DNA of 64,000 nt from Coniochaeta sp. PMI_546 (Eukaryota > Ascomycota > Sordariomycetes > Coniochaetales > Coniochaetaceae): positions 496,001 through 560,000 of the forward strand of contig MU271149.1 of NCBI GenBank assembly GCA_021432605.1. The letters run 5' to 3'. Under the pieces are notes generated by a model. The model was not told where the DNA came from. It made no database searches and was given only the letters and a program-made list of their open reading frames with translations. The position numbers and the translations under genes are program-made. The first letter of the stretch is position 1; each line of letters starts with the position of its first letter. Of the stretch, positions 36,801 through 48,171 are shown piece after piece.

Positions 36801-37016
36801 GCTGCGCATCCCCCGCGTATGCGTCTTCCCAAGACCCACACCGGTCCAGCTTCCGGTGCTGCCAAACCACCCCACGTGTTGTCTTATATGACACCTCGCC
36901 CCCCTACAGCTGTGAACCCTCTTTCTTCCTTTCTCTCCTTATCCGCCTCCCTCGCCCGCCCGTGGCTCCTCAGTGTCCAAGACAGCTTTTGCTTCGCAGA
37001 TATAGCTAGCCATTCG
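33822..37016. other. Intergenic region, 3.2 kb, without a supported gene
   Basis: The first 300 bp are the kinase 3' region, with an AATAAA at 34114-34119. An open frame of 156 codons at 35487-35957 begins at TTG and has no recognisable features. The final few hundred bases are CT-rich and probably the promoter and leader of the exchanger gene. Confidence 0.55.
34114..34119 (+). terminator. Candidate polyadenylation signal for the KIN4-type gene
   Basis: AATAAA about 290 nt after the kinase stop codon. Fungal poly(A) signals are loose, so this is tentative. Confidence 0.35.
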
Positions 37017-39925
37017 ATGAAGAAAACTTCACCTAACCTGACTTATACAGATCGCTTCCGCTTCTGGACCAGAACGCATGGCGGCACGTCTCCACACGGA
37101 GGCACAGGCGGTACTCAACCCGTAAACTCTCACCAGCTTAGTGATCTTCATCATCTCGCACATTCTGTCTCTCAACCAGCTGGTTTTGAGACCGTCGACC
37201 TCGAAGCTCAGAATCATGCTTCCCACCACAGTCACGGGCAAGGGGGCAGCGGCAATAACGCCGCCACTCCGGCTGCTGTCTTCACATCGGCTCACGATGG
37301 CAAGCTCAGTCAGAAGGCATCTGAAGCTGCACCCCAGGGGTCTGTCGTAAACGCTAGTCAGGACAGCCAGACAAATGAGAAACCCTCCGACAGCAAACCC
37401 AACCTGATGGTCAGATTTGCTCGGACAAGTAAGATGATCCTGCTGCACAGCAAGATCAACCTGCTCCTCGTCTTTGTGCCTGTCGGCATCGCTGTGTCCC
37501 AAGTACATACCAGCCCCGGCGTCGTCTTCGCGATGAACGCCATCGCCATCATTCCCTTGGCTGGACTGCTCAGCCACGCCACGGAGAGTGTCGCTCGTAA
37601 CATGGGAGATGCTATCGGCGCGTTGCTCAACGTCACGTTTGGCAACGCCGTGGAATTGATTATCTTGTAAGCCAATCCCCGCTCCGTCCAATCCGACCGC
37701 GTCCCGTTCAGCCGGGCTGTTCGGATGTCTGCCGTGCGATATAACTAACATTTTTTTCTAGCATGTATGTTCAATTCACCCTGTACGATGGCTCAGGAGA
37801 GTGTGAGAGCATGGTCGCGTCTAGAACTTTCGCACCACATCGGCTCTGCTATCGCACCTGAGCACGATTGCTCCTGCAATCACTAACCCCTTCTCGCCTT
37901 CATTATTTTTGCCCCTATTGCTTCACTACCTTAACTACTCGGTCCCGTCGCTCAATTTTGTCTTGTTTTACTGACTAGCTGTGTCTAATCCACAGCATTG
38001 CATTGGCGAAGGATGAGATCCGGATCGTGCAAGCTTCCCTCATTGGGTCGATTCTGGCCAACTTGCTGCTTATTTTGGGCATGTCATTCCTCCTGGGAGG
38101 ACTGCGTTTCCGAGAGCAGGTAAGACTTGAACGATTTCTGTCTCACTCTGCTGAACTTGGTGTCCGCTGACGATAGTTCCTCAGCTTTACAACTCTACCG
38201 TCACGAACACGAGCGTGTCCCTGCTGAGTCTCAGCGTTAGTAGCCTGTTACTTCCCGTAAGTACACACCCTTAACTTTCATATACTTCGTGTACGACCTG
38301 CTCAGCTGCTAATTGCGCATGACAGACCGTGTTCTACTGGTCCTTCTCCGACAAGCAGCTCGCAAAACAGAAGTCCCTGACCATCAGTCATGGGACCAGT
38401 GTGGTATGTTCTATCCTCATACTTCCCCTGACCAAATTGTTGGGCTAATTTGGTGTGTCAGCTCTTGCTGCTGGTCTACGGCATTTACCTCCTCTTCCAG
38501 CTCAAGTCGCATGCGTACATGTATCAATCGACGCCGCAGAAGCTCATCGACGAGGAGTCAGCACGAGGACCCATGGCGCAGTGGCTGGCCTCGTCCAGCT
38601 CAGACGACGACGATAGCTCGTCTTCGTCGGATTCGGATGATTCCACCCGCTCGCGTGAAACTCTTTCTCGACGTGTTCGCAGGGCTATTCGTGGTGGAGG
38701 ACGCAATCGCAAATCCAGCGTGATTAGCAGTGATACAATCACCATCGTACCAACCCCGACCAGGACTCCGTCATTCGGAACTGGAGATCTCCATCTCCGC
38801 GACGAGACAGCATCTGAGTTGACAATGGCACGACCTTTTCCGGAAGCTAACGAAGAGGCTATCGATGACGGCGGATCCTACAAGTCAAGCCGCCCTAAAG
38901 GCCGCCGATTTCGCCGCTCGTCCCACCGTCACCGATCTAAGCGATCAAAGAAGAATTCAACCCATGTTACCGACTCTCGCGATTTTGTGCCCGGTGCCGA
39001 GACAATAGCAGAAACACCGGAGGTGCAGGGCAAGGATAAGATGGCGTCCATGGTCGCCGGCGAGCCCCGTCGCGTGGACTTCGCGGTTTCGGACGTTGCG
39101 TCGCATGCTGAGGGCAGCTCGGTCGAGACCTACAACCGCTTCAATGGTCTTCGTGGTATCTCGTTCCGGCCCGTTGCTAGGAGTCTTGCGCCGACTCTGT
39201 TTGTACCCACTGGGAACGAGATGCCTATGCCATCGGTCCCGGCCGGGCCTGTCCCCCGCGTCCGCTACGGAATCCGCCGCACGAACTCTCTCCCTGACCG
39301 TCTCAACACTCACTTCCAGCAGCACCAGCAGCAGCACCCGAACAAGACCATGGCACCATCAGTGCAGCTCGCAACCCTGACAGGCGGAGTGACAGCCGCT
39401 GCCGCGGCAGCCAAGGACGAAGGGCACGACAACCTCTCGCGCACCAGCGCCATCATTCTGCTCCTCCTGTCGACCGGCCTCGTCGCCGTCTGCGCCGAGT
39501 TCATGGTCGACTCGATCAACGGCCTGGTGGAAAGCAGCTCCGTGGGGGAGATCTTCATCGGCCTCATCATCCTGCCCATCGTGGGCAACGCCGCCGAGCA
39601 CGTCACGGCCATCACCGTCGCCATGAAGAACAAGATGGACCTGGCCATCGGAGTGGCGGTCGGCAGCTCGATCCAGATCGCCCTGTTCGTCACGCCGCTG
39701 ATCGTGGTCATCGGGTGGGCCATGAGCAAGGACATGAGCCTCTACTTCACCGTCTTCGAGTTTGCGTGCCTGTTCGTCTCGGCGTTCATTGTGAACTTCC
39801 TTGTCCTGGACGGGCGGAGCAATTACCTCGAGGGCGCGCTCCTGTGCGCTACTTACGCTATCATTGGACTGGTGGCGTTCTACTACCCCAATGCTGAGGA
39901 TGCGAGTGACTGGGGAGGAGCATAG
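37017..39925 (+). CDS. VCX1: Vacuolar Ca2+/H+ exchanger (CAX/VCX1 family) with a 3-nt exon and a long central loop
   Basis: Exons are 37017-37666, 37762-37764, 37996-38119, 38185-38256, 38326-38403 and 38462-39925, giving 796 residues. The second exon is only CAT, between a TTTCTAG acceptor and a GTATGT donor. Including it gives GNAVELIIFIIALAKDE, equal in length to yeast Vcx1 GNAVELIVSIIALKKGQ; skipping it loses one residue. The two exchanger repeats carry GNAVEL (about residue 209) and GNAAEHVTA (about 684). Between them lies a loop of some 280 residues, acidic and Ser-rich (SSSSDDDDSSSSSDSDD) then basic, far longer than in Vcx1. The family moves Ca2+ into the vacuole against protons. The N-terminus is uncertain: an in-frame ATG at 36889 exists, and the sequence just before 37052 resembles an intron end. 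Confidence 0.88.
37762..37764 (+). other. 3-nucleotide micro-exon (CAT) of the exchanger gene
   Basis: Preceded by CTAAC and TTTTTTTCTAG and followed by GTATGTTC, so both splice sites are consensus. It splits across two codons (TT-C and AT-C) and restores the spacing seen in yeast Vcx1. Confidence 0.7.
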
Positions 39926-40799
39926 GTGTCTTTGGGCCCTGTAGGCTGGAGGATCTTACGGCTGTGGTCTGCCGGTAAGAAGAAAGAGATGGCTTGCTTT
40001 TGAAGGGAGGTGATTATGTGCCGAGGGTGAGGGATTTGCTATGATGTTACGCGTTGAGTTTATCAGTATGATTGCCTCACAGCGGCACATACATTATGGG
40101 GTTATGGCTGTCGATGGAAGGCAAAGGTTCTGTTCATGACAAGACGGACATCGCTGAGGATACCACACCATCAGAAGCATATGCTGTGCAGTGCCACACC
40201 GGCACCATTTGGGCGCTTCTGATCTGGCATGTGTGTCAACTCGCGGTCCGGTCCTTCGTACTGCTGACTTCAGTACGATCGATGTTGGGTTTTAGGGGTC
40301 TCAGGGGTTATTTCGTTTGATGTCCGACGCCAGAGATAGTGTTTCCCAGCTAGCTATCCCGAGATTGCAAATGCGTCAAGACCGAACTCACATCTTCCCT
40401 CTCCTGTGACTGTGATACACGTATTGTGTCAAAAAGGCAGGATTCAAGATTTGGCTGGGCTGTACATAGTGCCTTAACCATAGTATGGTCTTTGGTGGCG
40501 CGGTGTGGCCGGTGTTATCATTGATAGGCCAATGGAAGAGGCTCGAGCCTGAAACAAGCTTATCTTTCAGGTACCGACCTCACCGCCTAACCGGCAGAAG
40601 ACTAACCACCAAAAAACTGAGGACCCCACCTCAATTGACAGCTTGACTCAGATTGTGCCCCTCCATCGCGACCACCCTTATTTACCCAGGGTTCTGGCTG
40701 CTCTGAGTCACCTCGCCAAAAACTTGTTTTCTCAACAACAACACTCTCGTCAACTCTGCAGAAAGGTGCTGCGCAAACCCCCCTCCCCAGAGATAAAAG
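39926..40799. other. Intergenic region with the AsnRS promoter
   Basis: Holds the exchanger 3' region and the promoter and leader of the tRNA synthetase gene. A GGTACC occurs at 40570-40575. No gene seen. Confidence 0.55.
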
Positions 40800-42684
40800 A
40801 TGGCCGTCTTCTACGTCGACGAGGAGAAAGGCAACGACGCTGCCGGCACCCAAGGCACCGAGACGTCCCCCTTCAAGACCCTCTCCCAAGCCTTCCTCGA
40901 GCATGGCCCCGACAACGAGTATCTCGTCAAGAAGAAGGACGATGAGGAGTACAAGCCAGCAGCCAAGGCGGCTCTGAAGAAGGCGGTCAACTTCGCCGCT
41001 ACGTTCCGCAAGAAGCAGGAGGCAGCGGCTGCCCGAGCCGAGAAGGAAGCACAGGACAAAGCAGCCCGCGAGGCAGTGTTGGAGAAGGCCAAGGAACTCA
41101 AGATCACCCAGGATCCGACACTTCCCAAACCAGTCCCTATCAGCCTCGACGAGACCGACGTCAATGTTATTGGCACCCTCCGCAAGAGCGGCAGCGAGGG
41201 CGGCGATGGCAAGGCCGTGCGTGTGCTCGTGCAGGGACGGGTGCAGCGTGTAGCCAAGCAGGGAGGTCTGATATTCGTCTGGCTGCGCCGCGGCATGAAG
41301 CGCATGCAATGCGTGCTTACGGGAGATCTGTCCAAGACATACGACGCCCTGGTACTTGTGCGCGAGACTTCGCTCGAGATCACCGGTGAGCTGTGGGAGC
41401 TTCCGCCCGGCACGCACGCTCCCCTCAGCCGAGAGCTTCGCGCCGACTTCTTCCGCGTCATCGCTGCCGCGCCCGGTGGTGACGATGCCCTCATCACCAG
41501 AGTGCCCGAGACCCACGACATTACCAGCTCGCAGGCTTCCGAGGCGCTTCTCAACCTGCGCCACCTGACGCTTCGCCATGACAAGCCCTCGGGCGTCATA
41601 TATGTCAGGAGCGTGGTCGAGAGGGCCTTCCAGACGGCCTACCACGAGCTCGGAGTCACCAAGGTCAGCCCGCCGGCGCTGGTGCAGACCCAGGTCGAGG
41701 GAGGCTCTACTCTCTTCTCGCTGGACTACTATGGCCAGCCAGCCTACCTCACGCAGTCCAGCCAGCTGTACCTAGAGACGCTCTTGCCCTCGTTGGGAGA
41801 TGTCTACTGCATCGAGAAGTCTTTCCGTGCCGAGAAGTCGCTCACCCGCCGCCATCTCTCGGAATACACTCACGTCGAGGCCGAGCTTGACTTCATCTCG
41901 TTTGAAGATCTGCTAGATCATCTCGAGAAACTTATCTCCCGGGTCGTCGACCTGACTCTTGAGGACCCAGTCGCAGCAGCGACTATTAAAGAGTACAACA
42001 AGGACTTCAAGAAACCTGCTCTGCCGTTCAAGAGGATGCGGTACAGCGAGGCCATCGATTGGCTGCGTGCCAGGGGGATCAAGAACGAGGAGGGCAACGA
42101 CCACGTCTTTGGCGACGATATGTAAGTTGCTTCTTTTTACATTTGGCGACTGTGACTTCTCTGATCAACTCCCCTTCCTCTTTGTCTGTCCGAAGCTAAC
42201 ACGAAGTGTGCCACTCAGTGCCGAGGCTGCGGAGCGCCACATGACAGACGAGATCAACGAGTGCATCATGCTCACCCACTTCCCGGCCCACATCAAGGCA
42301 TTCTACATGCAGCGGGCGGCCGACGACGACCGCGTTACGGAGTCGGTGGACATTCTGATGCCGGGCGTGGGCGAGATTGTGGGAGGCAGCATGAGGATCT
42401 GGGACTACGAGCAGCTCCTCGCCGCCTACCAGCGCGAGGGCCTCGACCCGGCACCGTACTACTGGTACACGGATCAGCGCAAGTACGGATCATCGCCGCA
42501 CGGAGGCTTTGGTCTTGGGCTCGAGCGGTGAGTTATAATTTTTTTCGTTGTTTATTATTTTTATTTTATCCCGGTGGAACTCTTGGCTAATGACCGGTGT
42601 AGGTTCCTTGCGTGGCTTCTCAAGCTGTGGACTGTGAGGGAGGCTTGCTTGTATCCTCGATACATGGGTAGATGCACGCCTTAG
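40800..42684 (+). CDS. DED81: Asparaginyl-tRNA synthetase, cytoplasmic, three exons
   Basis: Exons are 40800-42121, 42219-42527 and 42603-42684, giving 570 residues, the usual length of the fungal cytoplasmic enzyme. It starts [20 protein letters not shown], a typical eukaryotic AsnRS N-terminal extension, followed by a Lys/Ala/Glu-rich helix. The OB-fold anticodon-binding domain covers about residues 138-230 ([20 protein letters not shown]). The class II core has motif 2 ([20 protein letters not shown], about 342-361) and motif 3 ([17 protein letters not shown], about 537-553). It charges tRNA-Asn with asparagine in the cytosol. No targeting peptide is seen. Both introns have normal donors and acceptors. 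The long antisense frame over this gene is a composition shadow. Confidence 0.95.
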
Positions 42685-43055
42685 ATGGTTGCAATGATGT
42701 GTTATTGGCGACTGGGAAAGAGGGTTGTTTTGGAGCTTTATAGACTCAATTAGATACCTTAGCTAGAGACGCAATCTCCTGAGTGCCGCTGGATCAAGTC
42801 TGGAACTTCCGTGCCATGAATTTATTTTATTTTGTCACGATGAACCGTGAGATGTATCGCGCACTGGAGCGAAAGAAGCCCTCAATAAGAGTAGATACCT
42901 TCGGGGTCGAGGTAAAATTAGTGTTATGTAAGCAATTGTCCGTCGGTCTGCTCGGACCACTTGCGCAACAATCACGTAGTCGTGGTTTTTTGACTTGAAG
43001 AAGAACCAACAACAACCCTCAGAGGGCCGCGGTACCAGGCTGGTACTCATCCAAG
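42685..43055. other. Short intergenic region before the Clr5 gene
   Basis: AsnRS 3' region and promoter of the next gene, with a GGTACC at 43031-43036, 20 bp before the ATG. No gene seen. Confidence 0.5.
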
Positions 43056-45449
43056 ATGACTTACGACTGGGAGCCCTTCAAGGAGATTTGCTATCGGATG
43101 TATGTCGAGGAAAAGAAGACGTTGAGAGAGGTGCACGCTTTCCTAAGTGAGAACCACAACTTCAAGCCCAGGTATGTCGTTGAATTAAGCCATCTGGCTC
43201 GCCGTAACGACACCTCCACTTCTGCAACCTACACCCGACGAGCTTTTGGCTACCCGTACAGCCACTAAGGCAGATCTACATACTATACATGACGAAAGCT
43301 GCACATGTGATGAGTTGCTGACGAGGCTATCTGGCGCTTCTGTAGCATCCGAGGTCTCCATCACAAGATAAGATCATGGAATTTCCCATCAAAGCAGAAC
43401 CCGGCCTACAAGAACGAAGCCTTGGCGGCGAGGATCCGGGAACTATGGGAGACCAATCACCAGGCGAGAGACATGATCTCTGTCCTGCAAGAGGAAGGTT
43501 TTGATGTCCAGGAGAGAGACGTCAACCGCATCCGGCAGAAGCACGGCTGGCTCCTCCGCATGGACTCGGGACGCCTCCAGAAAAAGCGCCCGGCATCGCA
43601 CGGTTCTTCGCCAGAAGAAGAGTCAGCTGACGAGGGTGGGGAAGAGGGAGGTGAAGAGGAGGCAAGCGCTACTACTCCTGGCTATGGTAGTGTCATCCCG
43701 GAGGCTCTTGCCGACCTCGGCTTGACTCAAGCTCAAGCCGAAGCGTTCCACGAGGCGAGGAGACAGGCCATCGCGGCAGATGCTGCAGAGAAACGGGCCA
43801 CGAAGAAGAGGAGACGCTGGCTGAAAGGCCGGGCCGGACTACCTGCCGATCCGCCCGGACCGCCGCGCTTCCCCTCCGAGCTGTCACTTAGCGAGTGCAA
43901 GGCCGTGCTCTCCATGGACGCGGCCAGCTACAAAGACGTCCGGGCAAACTTCCGTCGCATATGTGAAGAGGAGGGCGTTGTCAAAAAGACTGTAGCCGGC
44001 CCTCAGAAATGGGAGGCTATCAAGTTCCAGCTGATCCGCGGAAGTGTGCACCTCCGTAGTGTGTTCTGGGATAACCTGAACATTGACCAGAAGAACCTCG
44101 CGCTCGACCTCATCTGCTGCGACGTCACGAAGAACATACGGCAAGAAGGCTCACGGATGATGCTCCACGAAGCACGCAATGTCTTGGGACTCAACCCGAA
44201 ACTAGCGCGGGATGTGCGCTTCCACTTCCAAAAGATCCTGGCCGCGGATCACTTTGTGGGCAAGATCGTGGCGGGCGAGGAGCACTGGAACGGCCTCGTG
44301 CGGAGGTGGCTAGGCGAGTCGGACATACTGCAGCCGATTGCTGCGTCTCTAGACGCTGTTGACCCGAACTTTGTGCAGAAGAAGAAGGCTATCGATGTGG
44401 TGGCGCGGGACGCCATGAAGAGGTTCCGAGATGCGGAGAAGAGGGGCGTGGTGGCTGACATACTAGCGTACGACCCAGGTCGTCAGGACGATCAACAGGA
44501 CGCACATGGCGAGACGGATCACGAAGCTGGTGGACATGGCGCGGCTATGGATGATGTGTCCGCATTTGACGACACCTTCGGGGTCGACGAAGCAACCCAG
44601 ATCGCCGCCCAGCTCTCCGTGGAAGCAACAGATGATTCCGGTCCAACACCCGATCCGGCCATGCCTGCGGACAGCCAGATGCCATCAGATGCAGCTGCGC
44701 CTCCAACGAGGAAGCGCGGCCGGCCTCGAAAGCTGCCCTACCCTGATCCACCGCCCGACCAGGATGTCTCAGGGCCGCCGGTCAAGAAGCGCCGCGGCAG
44801 GCAGTCCAGACGGATTCCGCAGGAGGAAGCGCTGGCGATATATGCCCACAGCCAGGCTCGGTTCTTGCCGCCGCCGCCGCCGGATGCGGCGTCCGCTCAG
44901 GGATCTTCCGTGTCTGTCGAACCGGAGATGGCTTCCAGCTTGACCAGCCCTGGCCGACCAGGCATAGTGGATCAACACCAGTACACACCAACACCAGCAC
45001 CGGCACCGGCACCGGTACCCGCAACTGTGCCATCCCCACCTCAAGCTCGAGCGTCAACAGCATCATCGGCAGCAACGCCAACACCAGCCCGCGCCCAGGT
45101 CCAGGTCCAGACCCAAGCCCAAGCAGCAGCACCATCACCGCCATCAGCACGCAGGACGACGACGACGGCGATCTACTTCCGGCTCCAGCCGACCTCGACT
45201 GTGTCAGGCCTGCCGTCCATGTGGATCGCAACGCTGGGTTCACACTCGGTCGAGGAGCTGCGCTCCAAGGCGGTGGCCAAGAGTCCCGGGGCGGTGTGCG
45301 TGGTGGTCGACGGCATCGTCAAGGACGGCGCGGGCGGAGAGATCCCCCTGCCGATCCCCGGGGATACGGAGCTGGAGGCTTATCTGGACCATATGCAGGA
45401 GACGCATGGGGCGCCGACGTTTAGTGTGGAGCTTGTCGGGGCGCCGTAG
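43056..45449 (+). CDS. Clr5-domain protein with AT-hook-like motifs, putative chromatin or transcription factor
   Basis: Exons are 43056-43171 and 43346-45449, giving 739 residues. The 174-nt intron interrupts the Clr5 domain exactly where the join gives FKPS-IRGLHHKIRSWNFPSK, matching the family pattern (residues about 4-58). The next block, PAYKNEALAARIRELWETN and VQERDVNRIRQKHGWLLR, is also common in ascomycete Clr5 proteins. An ordered helical region follows at about 150-370. The disordered part carries AT-hook-like KRGRPRK and KKRRGRQSRR, then Pro/Ala/Gln-rich repeats, and a folded C-terminus of about 90 residues (IYFRLQPTSTVSGLPSMWIA). Clr5 of fission yeast acts in silencing; most filamentous members are uncharacterised. 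A nuclear DNA-binding role is inferred. Confidence 0.85.
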
Positions 45450-46059
45450 ATGGATGGAGCTGATGTAACGGGTGTGGCTGGAGGTGAGGTGTGTGGGTGA
45501 GACTACCATTACACAGTAGATACTAGATACTATGGTAAAGAAATTAGGTACGATTAATGGCATGTTACCATTTTCAGGGTCTGCTCTCCGTCTGTTCGGA
45601 GTATAGTCCGGTCGCGAGGTAGGTACACCAGAATACGACGGTTATCATCCCTACCTCGTTTGAACTTTGCCTCATTCAGATCATGCATGGGTAGGATGGG
45701 CATTAGTGATGTGTAATGTGATGCTCCCATTCCCGCGTACTATGACGCCAGCTGCAATCTGGCCCTGATTGGCCCTTGTGATATGCAACGGGTCCCGGTG
45801 ATCACTCCGAGCACTACCGGCGAACCACGGCCCCGCACCGATTGCGGGCCGGACTTAAGGACGTCGTGCAAGGGCCCCACTCCTTTTTCCAACGATAAGA
45901 TCCACCCGCAGCTTCGAAGAACCTCGTTTACTGTGTGCCTTTAATTGCTTCCTTCATCTGGACTCTCTCAAGCCCAGGAACTGGCGCCATAGCTCGACAA
46001 ATCTCGGACGGCTTGCAGAATGGTTTAGCTCTTTGCGTAGCATACAATCTGTCTCGACA
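45450..46059. other. Intergenic region before the D-lactate dehydrogenase gene
   Basis: 3' region of the Clr5 gene and promoter of the dehydrogenase gene. No gene seen. Confidence 0.5.
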
Positions 46060-48055
46060 ATGTCTCGTCTCACGGCGCACGCGTCGAGGAACTACTGGGT
46101 GCGCACCACCCTCCGAGCTCCAGCTTTTGCACCTCCGCCACGATGCGCCGCCATCAGATGGGCCTCGACCGAGCCGCCTCAGAATGACGGGTCCTCGTTC
46201 AAGGGCCAGATGATGGAGAGCATCGCCGCCCGCATGATCCGCGAGAAGGCCGAGCGCGAGCGCGCCGCGAGAGAGCGACAGCAGTCCAGTGCCTCGAGGA
46301 ACTGGACTGTCAGTTTCAGTACGACTACTCCTGTGTCTTGTCCGCAACTCTCACATTTTAATCCTCACTAAAATCTCTTTTCTCTCTCCAGTGCTCATCT
46401 TCACCGCCGTCGGCTGCTGGTACATGGGCACCAAGTACCCCCGCGACGTCGACCCGTCCTCCACCCTCCCCCTAAGCTCAAGCCCCGCCCCCAAGCACGA
46501 CACGGGCAAGACCAACCTGCAGGCCGCCTGGGCCGACTTCGCCGAGGTCGTCGGCAAGGACAACGTCAGCACCAACGAGGCCGTGCTCGAGACCCACGCC
46601 ACCTCGGACTGGACCTCGCACAAGCCCGAGTCCCCCCGCCACCCCTTCTGCGTCATCTACCCCGCCACCACCGAGGAGGTCAGCAAGATCATGAAGATCT
46701 GCCACTCGCGCCGCATCCCCGTCACGGCCTACAGCGGCGGCACCAGCCTGGAGGGCCACTTCACCCCGGAGGTGACGGGCGTGTGCATCGACTTCGGGCG
46801 CATGAACAAGATCCTCGCCCTGCACAAGGACGACCTCGACGTCGTCGTCCAGCCCGCCGTCGGCTGGGAGCTGCTCAACGAGGAGCTGGCCAAGAGCAAC
46901 CTCTTCTTCCCCCCCGACCCGGGCCCGGGCGCCATGATAGGCGGCATGATCGGCACGGGCTGCAGCGGCACCAACGCCTACCGGTACGGCACCATGCGCG
47001 ACTGGGTGCTCAGCCTGACCGTCGTCCTGGCCGACGGGACCGTCATCAAGACCCGCCAGAGGCCGCGGAAGAGCTCGGCCGGCTACGACCTGACCCGCCT
47101 CTTCATCGGGGGCGAGGGCACCCTGGGCCTCGTCACCGAGGCCACCCTGAAGCTCACCGTGCTCCCGCCCTCCACCTCCGTGGCCGTGGCGACCTTCCCC
47201 TCCATCCGGCACGCGGCCGACTGCGTCGCCCAGGTGGTCGGCAACGGCATCCCCGTGGCCGCCGTGGAGATCCTGGACGAGAACCAGATGCGCTTCATCA
47301 ACCTGGCCGGCGCCACGACGCGGTCGTGGAAGGAGTCCCCGACCCTCTTCTTCAAGTTCTCCGGCACCCCCGGCGGGGTCAAGGAGCAGGTCTCCATCGT
47401 GCAGAAGATGGCGAGGGCGGCGGGCAACACCTCGTTCGACTTTGCGCGGAACGAGGACGAGCAGCTCGAGCTCTGGAGCGCCCGCAAGGAGGCCCTGTGG
47501 AGCACCATTGCGGGCGGCAGGCCCGGGGACCAGGTTTGGACTACCGACGTGGCTGTGCCGATATCGCGGCTGCCGGATATCATTGAGGAGACCAAGAGGG
47601 ATATCGGGCGGACGGGGCTGGCGAACTCGATTGTCGGGCATGTTGGGGATGGGAACTTCCATCTGATTATATTGTTTGGCGAGAAGGAGCGGCAGATTGC
47701 GGAGGAGTGCGTGCATCGCATGGTGAAGAGGGCTGTTGAGATGGAGGGGACTGTTACGGTGAGTTTTGATTTCCGAGATGAGATGGTTGGGATGGACTCG
47801 GAGACTGACGTTTTGGGCAGGGCGAGCACGGTGTTGGACTTGTCAAGAGGGACTATCTCCCCCACGAGCTTGGCGAGACGACTGTGGATGCTATGAGAAA
47901 GGTATGTTCTCGTCCACTCGACGTTTTTAAGGGGGAATTGCTGACTCTCGTGCAACAAACAGCTCAAGCAAGCCTTCGACCCGCTTTACCTGCTTAACTA
48001 CGACCATGTGGTCCGGGTGAAGAAACCCAAGGCAGGAGAGGTCGGAGAGTGGTAA
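46060..48055 (+). CDS. DLD1: D-lactate dehydrogenase (cytochrome), mitochondrial, four exons
   Basis: Exons are 46060-46318, 46392-47758, 47821-47901 and 47963-48055, giving 599 residues. The N-terminus (MSRLTAHASRNYWVRTTLRA) is Arg/Ser-rich without acids, as in a mitochondrial presequence. A membrane span follows near residues 86-99 (MLIFTAVGCWYMG). The FAD-binding PCMH domain has TAYSGGTSLEGHFTPEV and DPGPGAMIGGMIGTGCSGTN. The C-terminal FAD-oxidase domain has HVGDGNFHLI (about 503) and GEHGVGLVKR (543). The protein ends with the family tail LKQAFDPLYLLNYDHVV. Dld1 oxidises D-lactate to pyruvate at the inner membrane and passes electrons to cytochrome c. The stop lies only 116 bp from that of the opposing dehydrogenase gene. 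Confidence 0.93.
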
Positions 48056-48171
48056 GAAGTGATCGAATAAGTCAACCCTCTAGGGTGATTGCATGTATAT
48101 ATATTATTTGTCTGCCGCAAACCAAGGACTTTTCATGACATCGTACTGTACATCCACCCCCCTTCAGCCGC

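Noticed and set aside
40602-41645. 347-codon minus-strand frame over the AsnRS gene
   Set aside because: Antisense shadow of a confident gene; no ATG-led conserved protein.
46478-47716. 412-codon minus-strand open frame over the D-lactate dehydrogenase gene
   Set aside because: It mirrors the GC-rich third positions of the plus-strand gene; composition is Gly/Ala/Asp/His-rich without any domain.
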